This document shows positions 6,588 to 10,875 of a stretch of DNA of 10,875 bases, piece by piece. This stretch comes from an uncultured Bacilli bacterium (GTDB lineage Bacteria > Bacillota_I > Bacilli_A > RF39 > UBA660). A model generated the notes under the pieces. It made no database searches and had not been told where the DNA came from. It saw nothing but the letters and a program-made list of their open reading frames with translations. The DNA is taken from contig CANROR010000036.1 in NCBI GenBank assembly GCA_947632275.1, positions 1 through 10,875 of the forward strand. Reading direction: 5' to 3'. Each line of letters starts with the position of its first letter. The stretch's first letter is position 1. The position numbers and the translations under genes were made by a program.

Positions 6588-6616
6588 ATTATAAACCTTT
6601 TAAAGCCCTATCGCAA
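6588..6616 (-). promoter_or_regulatory. Promoter of the YwaF-like/flavin reductase unit
   Basis: On the minus strand TTGCGA (6616-6611), a 17-base spacer and TATAAT (6593-6588) form a good sigma-A promoter, about 25 bases before the start codon. No terminator is seen between it and the preceding gene's stop at 6628, so read-through from the acyl-kinase operon remains possible. Confidence 0.6.
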
Positions 6617-6627
6617 GTTGAAGTTCT

Positions 6628-7068
6628 TTATTTTCTTTTAGTATATTTAACATCAGCAACATATTTTTTTAAAGCAATAAAGGCAAATATTGTTGATGAT
6701 ATAATACCCAAGCAAGTTTGATAAATCATCGTTGTTAAAAGTGGTATTGTTCTGGTATCAACATGTAATACTTTTTCAATACCAATTGCTACAATTAAAA
6801 ATCCAATTATCCCTGCCAGTAACATCCAAGGTAAAGTTCTTAAGAATGTATCCTTTAGGGATATTTTTCGATCTAATTGTTTAGCCGTTCCTTTTAAAAC
6901 AATTAGGCAATTTAGAAATGTCGGAATTAAACAACACATCGCTCCTCCAATATAATTGGGAATCGCATTTTCCCGATTAACTCCAACTAAATATGTTAGA
7001 CCCATACCTAAAACTAAGCCCGCAATCACACCAGGTAGCAATTGTTTAAATATATCTTTTCCTTTCAT
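6628..7068 (-). CDS. Hypothetical four-helix membrane protein linked to the butyrate kinase operon
   Basis: I do not recognise a family for this 146-residue protein. Hydrophobic segments lie at about residues 9-30 (glycine-rich, GVIAGLVLGMGLTYLVG), 38-60, 79-98 and 107-132. The loop between helices 2 and 3 is basic (KGTAKQLDRKISLK), and the tail is basic too (KYTKRK), so both should be cytoplasmic. A Cys-Cys pair sits in helix 2. It starts 14 bases after the butyrate kinase stop with AAGGAGTT in the gap, so it is very probably the fourth gene of that operon. A role in moving the acid product or substrate is conceivable from context, but four helices and no known transporter motif make this only a guess. 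Confidence 0.7.
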   Translation of the reverse strand: MKGKDIFKQLLPGVIAGLVLGMGLTYLVGVNRENAIPNYIGGAMCCLIPTFLNCLIVLKGTAKQLDRKISLKDTFLRTLPWMLLAGIIGFLIVAIGIEKVLHVDTRTIPLLTTMIYQTCLGIISSTIFAFIALKKYVADVKYTKRK

Positions 7069-7082
7069 TTTTAACTCCTTTT

Positions 7083-8186
7083 TTATATTCCTTTAAAGAC
7101 TGGTTCACTTTTATAATTCTTGGCTACTTCTTCCTTTTTTAAGACCCGAAGCGCCCCCGCGGCTAAAGCTTCTAGCTCAAATTCCCCAGCCATAACGACA
7201 ACTTTGGCCATTTTGCCCACATATTTTTGAATTTTTTTCACATAATAAGCATCATTGGCGATACCACCTGTTAAAATAATGGCACTACAATTGCCTTTTA
7301 AAGCGGCATACATTGCGCCAATTTGTTTGGCAATTTGATAAATCATCGCATCATAAATTATTTGAGCCTTTTTATTACCCGCGGCAATCATTTGGGTAAC
7401 TTCTTTCATATCCGCGGTCCCTAAATGAGCCATGATACCTCCATTTTTATTAATTAACGCTTTGATTTCGGCTTCACTATATTTGCCACTGAAACAAAGA
7501 TTGATTAAAGGTTTGGCTGGGACAAAGCCACTCCGATTTGGAGCCATTGGACCATCGCCATTAACAATATCATTACAATCGATCATTTTGCCATGATTGT
7601 GAGCCGCAACCGAAATGCCTCCACCGGCATGACAGATAATTAAATTTAAATCGGTATATTTCTTTTTAATTTTTTTCGCATACCGAATACCAATTTCTTT
7701 TTGATTTAAAGCGTGAATCCGACTTTCGCGATAAATGCCGGGAATACCTGTGATTCGAGCTTCTAAATTAAATTCATCAACGTCGGGAGGGTTAACACAA
7801 AAAGAGGGCTTTTCATACTTATCCCCAAGTTCTTTAGCAATTACAATTCCCAAAGCAGAAGGATGTTTAACTATCCGCATCGATTTGGCATCATTATACA
7901 TTAAATCATTAATTATATAAGTACCACCTTCGCAACATTCTAAAGAACCACCTCGACCCGAGAAAGCATCAATAGAAGTAATATCAATTTTATTTTCTTT
8001 TAAAGTTTTTAAAACCATTTCTAGCCGAAATTCTCTTTGATCAGATATTTCTTTAAAAGGTTTTAATTCTTCGGCACTGTGTTCAATCGTAACTTTAAAA
8101 ACACATTCTTCATCATCAAAAAGGCCAATTTTAGTACTAGTTGACCCAGGATTGATAGCAAGAATCCGAAAACTATTTTTGACCAT
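7083..8186 (-). CDS. buk: Butyrate kinase (acyl phosphate + ADP to acid + ATP)
   Basis: Cytoplasmic kinase of 367 residues in the acetokinase (ASKHA) superfamily. It interconverts butyryl phosphate and ADP with butyrate and ATP; branched short-chain acids are common alternative substrates. The N-terminal phosphate loop is ILAINPGSTSTKIGLF at residues 8-23. The butyrate-kinase-specific stretch is SRIHALNQKEIGIRYAKKI at about 155-173. The second phosphate motif is ICHAGGGISVAAH at 184-196, followed by DIVNGDGPMAPNRSGFVP, and the adenosine motif is ILTGGIAND at 304-312. All are intact and the length is normal. The ATG overlaps the end of the acyltransferase gene by 14 bases, with AGGAGA upstream inside that gene, so the two enzymes are translationally coupled. 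Butyrate kinase rather than acetate kinase is clear from the short length and the HALNQK motif. Confidence 0.93.
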   Translation of the reverse strand: MVKNSFRILAINPGSTSTKIGLFDDEECVFKVTIEHSAEELKPFKEISDQREFRLEMVLKTLKENKIDITSIDAFSGRGGSLECCEGGTYIINDLMYNDAKSMRIVKHPSALGIVIAKELGDKYEKPSFCVNPPDVDEFNLEARITGIPGIYRESRIHALNQKEIGIRYAKKIKKKYTDLNLIICHAGGGISVAAHNHGKMIDCNDIVNGDGPMAPNRSGFVPAKPLINLCFSGKYSEAEIKALINKNGGIMAHLGTADMKEVTQMIAAGNKKAQIIYDAMIYQIAKQIGAMYAALKGNCSAIILTGGIANDAYYVKKIQKYVGKMAKVVVMAGEFELEALAAGALRVLKKEEVAKNYKSEPVFKGI

Positions 8187-9189
8187 TTTTCATATCTCCT
8201 GCCCGAACAATTGAAAATAAAATATTACCCACTAATTCGGATACGGGAGCACTTCTTGAACAATCACTACAAATTCTTTTGAAACCTTGTAATAAGGGTC
8301 CATAAGCATCGGCTCCGCCAAAGTTTTGAATTAATTTTACGCCAATATTACCGGCATTTAAATCAGGGAAAATGAGAATATTAGCATGACCTGCTACTTC
8401 ACTTTCTCTTTTGACTTTTTTTGCAGCAACTTCGGGCACAATTGCCGAATCTAATTGAAATTCTCCATCTATTTTTAAATCAGGTCTTCTTTCGTTTGCT
8501 AGTTTCACGGCCGTTTTTACTTTTTCGACGAGTTCGCCACTACCAGAGCCGTCAGTCGAATACGAAAGCATCGCACATCTTGGTTCCCAACCCGTAACTG
8601 AACGAATAGTTTCACAAGTATTTATCGCAATGCTAGCAAGTTCTGAGGCGGTCGGATTAGTACAAACGGCACAATCTCCGACCGCAATTAAGTTGCCACC
8701 ATCGGCAAAAGTATAGTTAGGAAGTTCTGCGATGCCCACGGAAGAAGCAACTTCTAAATTATTTTCTAATCCGACAATTGTTTGGGCCGCATAAATAATA
8801 TCACCAGTAGCACTAGTAATACCGGCGAAAGTTACATCCACCTCATCAATTGCTTCCATCATTAAAGCAAAATATAAAGGATCGCTCATTCTTCTTCGTA
8901 AAGATTTTTCACCATAAACTAAATTAGGTAATTTTAGATATTCAGTTAATACTTTTTCTCCATATTCACTATCGTTATTATCGACATATTGCCAATTTGA
9001 ATCATCAATATTATTTTCCTTACATAAAGCTTTTACTTCTTCAATATGGCCAACAATAATAGCTTCACAATACATACCTAAAACAACTTCATTTATGGCT
9101 TGAACCATTTTCGTATCATTAGCTTCGGCAAAGGCCACCCGGACTGGGTCAGCCTTTGCTTTAGCTTTAACTGTTTCCATTAAATCCAT
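8173..9189 (-). CDS. Phosphate acyltransferase, Pta type (acetyl/butyryl-CoA + Pi)
   Basis: Enzyme of 338 residues that transfers an acyl group between CoA and phosphate. The sequence follows phosphate acetyltransferase more closely than classic Ptb: GDCAVCTNPTASELA (171-185), EPRCAMLSYSTDGSGSG (202-218), RRPDLKIDGEFQLDSA (234-249) and IFPDLNAGNIG (273-283) are Pta hallmarks. Classic Ptb is near 300 residues and lacks them. The Ser-Arg of the catalytic DLSRGC motif is kept (S311-R312), but the context reads DCSRSA. Its partner is butyrate kinase, so the true substrate may be butyryl-, isobutyryl- or propionyl-CoA, or a broad range. The ATG at 9189 follows AGGTGA, which overlaps the upstream gene's stop, after an 8-base gap. 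An ATG three codons later is too far from that site. I give no symbol because pta and ptb cannot be separated by context. Confidence 0.85.
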   Translation of the reverse strand: MDLMETVKAKAKADPVRVAFAEANDTKMVQAINEVVLGMYCEAIIVGHIEEVKALCKENNIDDSNWQYVDNNDSEYGEKVLTEYLKLPNLVYGEKSLRRRMSDPLYFALMMEAIDEVDVTFAGITSATGDIIYAAQTIVGLENNLEVASSVGIAELPNYTFADGGNLIAVGDCAVCTNPTASELASIAINTCETIRSVTGWEPRCAMLSYSTDGSGSGELVEKVKTAVKLANERRPDLKIDGEFQLDSAIVPEVAAKKVKRESEVAGHANILIFPDLNAGNIGVKLIQNFGGADAYGPLLQGFKRICSDCSRSAPVSELVGNILFSIVRAGDMKNGQK

Positions 9190-9197
9190 AACATCAC

Positions 9198-10875
9198 CTA
9201 GCGATAAATATAGTCGCCATCTTCATAACGAGGTGGTATTTCCGGAACTAAAAGATAAGATTCGTATTTACCACCGGTATGAATAACATGTTCGCCTTTG
9301 TTATCAGGGAACCATACAAGTGGTTCAAACCATTCATCCCGAATATAACGACCGGCAACTTGTAATTGTAATTTTTGACCTTTATGCCAAATTCTGGAAA
9401 GTGGCCATATTTCAATATCAACCGGAACAATTTCACCTGGTTTTAATTTTTCGGTCCGGTCATGCGTATGAACTGGTTGATATTCGGTTGATTTTTCTTC
9501 ATCTAAGTGGCGGGCAGAAACTCTTAATTTACCCCAAGCACCTGGGTGTCTTTCGGAACCAAAGATCGTAACTGGCAATTCTTCACCTTTAGTTGATAAC
9601 TTTTTAATCGTAATGAATAAATCCATATCATCATGACCTTTAGCTTCAACAAACATGCGAAGTTTTAAATAACCCGTAAGTTCTGTATCTTTTCTAAAGG
9701 TATATTCAAATGTCGTTAAACCAGTTGCGCCATCATAACTTACACTGCTTTCCGTTTTAACAGGCGCATCACCTAGTTTATGAGTTTTGGCATTTAAATA
9801 TAATTTCTTATAATTAGTCCGCGCAAGGGGCCATTCATTTTCCGGACGACCTGTTTGATATGGATATTCGAAAGCATCCATAACTTCCATTCTAATTTTT
9901 GGCGTTAATTCCCAACCATTATAAATACCTTTTAAGTAACGATCAAAAAATAATTTTAAATCTTGTAACCATTTTGAATTATAGGTATCAGGCCATTCAA
10001 ATACTTGATGGCAACGCATCCATTTTTTCTTCGATTTAATATTTTTAAATCCTTCCCAACTTCCTCTTAAATGGAAATGGTTCCAGTTACAGGTCGTATA
10101 AACTGGGATATTAATATTTTCATAATGCGGAATTTTATCTTGCCAATAAGGGCTCGTAACATATGGTTCTTTTTGAGCCATGGCGACCGTATTATCAATA
10201 TAACCTTTTCCTTGGGCGGCAATAACAATAGAACCACCAAAGAAACCGGGAATTCCACCTTCCATAATACTTTCGCGATATTGGTCACCTGTTGCTTCCC
10301 ATGGAGCAATACATACTAAGTGCGGTGGACATTCGGCCGCGATGCGCCATTGACTCATGGCTACTCCTGAATTACCAAATAAGGCAATTTTACCATTACA
10401 CCATTTTTCCCCTGCGGCCCATTCAATAAAGTCATAGCCGTCTCTTCCTTCTTGGGTACTAAATTGTTGTTGATCACCTTCACTATTACCGATTCCTCTC
10501 GGATCAACATTAGCAACGGCATAACCTTGATAGCACCAGAAAAGTGGATCGCTTGATTCAAATTTACAAACATTAGATACGGCCCCGGTAGGGACGCCCA
10601 TTGGTCTAAATATTTGCACTGGTTGATGCCATGGTTGTTTGCCGAAGAATGACCAACTAATAATTAAAGGTACAGGTGTTTCTAAAGCAGATGCCGGAAT
10701 ATAAATATCGGCATAAATAGTTACCCCATCCCGCATTTTAACAGGTCGATCTTGTAAACAGATAACCCTTTTTTCATCATCGACAAAATATTCGGTAGTA
10801 TTAACCGGCACTTCAATGCAATAATTCATTGCTTCTTCTCTTGGAATTTTTGCAAATTCCTCTTTTGGTATTGGT
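9198..10875 (-). CDS. CocE/NonD-family alpha/beta hydrolase, 5' end runs off the window
   Basis: Hydrolase of the CocE/X-Pro dipeptidyl-peptidase S15-like family, acting on esters or amides. There is an ATG at 10829 (543 residues), but the frame stays open through the last base of the window, and no good ribosome site precedes that ATG. The upstream codons read like protein (IPKEEFAKIPREEA), so the real start is probably beyond 10875. Numbered from that Met: RDGVTIYADIYIP (33-45) opens the catalytic domain, DPRGIGNSEGD (109-119) is the family oxyanion region, and GNSGVAMSQW (152-161) carries the predicted nucleophile Ser154. Near 240-275 the usual Asp of the triad is not obvious (TTCNWNHFHLRGS), while RCHQ may supply the His. 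From about 345 on, the beta-rich sequence fits the C-terminal jelly-roll domain. No signal peptide is seen in this part. It ends 8 bases before the acyltransferase. Confidence 0.85.
   Translation of the reverse strand, partial: PIPKEEFAKIPREEAMNYCIEVPVNTTEYFVDDEKRVICLQDRPVKMRDGVTIYADIYIPASALETPVPLIISWSFFGKQPWHQPVQIFRPMGVPTGAVSNVCKFESSDPLFWCYQGYAVANVDPRGIGNSEGDQQQFSTQEGRDGYDFIEWAAGEKWCNGKIALFGNSGVAMSQWRIAAECPPHLVCIAPWEATGDQYRESIMEGGIPGFFGGSIVIAAQGKGYIDNTVAMAQKEPYVTSPYWQDKIPHYENINIPVYTTCNWNHFHLRGSWEGFKNIKSKKKWMRCHQVFEWPDTYNSKWLQDLKLFFDRYLKGIYNGWELTPKIRMEVMDAFEYPYQTGRPENEWPLARTNYKKLYLNAKTHKLGDAPVKTESSVSYDGATGLTTFEYTFRKDTELTGYLKLRMFVEAKGHDDMDLFITIKKLSTKGEELPVTIFGSERHPGAWGKLRVSARHLDEEKSTEYQPVHTHDRTEKLKPGEIVPVDIEIWPLSRIWHKGQKLQLQVAGRYIRDEWFEPLVWFPDNKGEHVIHTGGKYESYLLVPEIPPRYEDGDYIYR

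Noticed and set aside
1..10875. Search for CRISPR repeats, insertion sequences, tRNA or rRNA genes, and phage or defence genes.
   Set aside because: No spaced direct repeats, transposase motifs, terminal inverted repeats or cloverleaf-like sequences were seen by eye. The window looks like ordinary chromosomal transport and metabolism genes.

Overview
The window is AT-rich bacterial DNA with tight gene packing, strong AGGAGG-type ribosome binding sites and near-consensus sigma-A promoters. That points to a low-GC Bacillota, probably within Bacilli or the Erysipelotrichales/RF39/Acholeplasma-like branch. The placement is inferred from style and gene content only. The standard code applies, because all Trp codons lie in frames free of TGA. 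All thirteen genes end in TAA (9) or TAG (4), and none ends in TGA.

Layout, left to right. (1) Plus strand, 1-1126: the end of an ATP-binding subunit and a complete permease of a nitrate/sulfonate/thiamine-precursor-type ABC importer. They close on a strong terminator at 1118-1150 that probably serves both strands. Everything else is on the minus strand. (2) 3070-1153: a self-contained cassette of a YtrA-type GntR repressor, an ABC ATPase and an ABC-2 permease. The genes abut or overlap, and transcription starts from a consensus promoter embedded in a three-half-site operator. (3) 4651-3072: a MATE-family efflux pump with its own promoter, a structured leader of about 105 nt, and a terminator. 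(4) 5151-4696: an unknown four-helix membrane protein. (5) 6616-5167: a YwaF/TMEM164-like membrane protein, then a flavin-reductase-like protein, then a terminator. (6) From the right edge down to 6628: a CocE/NonD alpha/beta hydrolase, a Pta-type phosphate acyltransferase, butyrate kinase and a small four-helix membrane protein. These four are spaced or overlapped like one operon whose promoter lies outside the window.

The acyltransferase and kinase interconvert acyl-CoA and carboxylic acid through acyl phosphate, giving ATP by substrate-level phosphorylation, or activating the acid in reverse. The Pta-like protein is of acetyltransferase type but is paired with a butyrate-type kinase. A CocE-type ester/amide hydrolase lies directly upstream, so the operon could release a short-chain acid and then process it; this is inference. 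The two most intriguing regulatory stretches are the MATE leader at 4511-4616 (terminator-like hairpin, long closing stem and possible leader peptide) and the tandem operator at 3030-3063. I did not find a convincing wholly new system. These two regions and the hydrolase-acyltransferase-kinase operon are the best leads.
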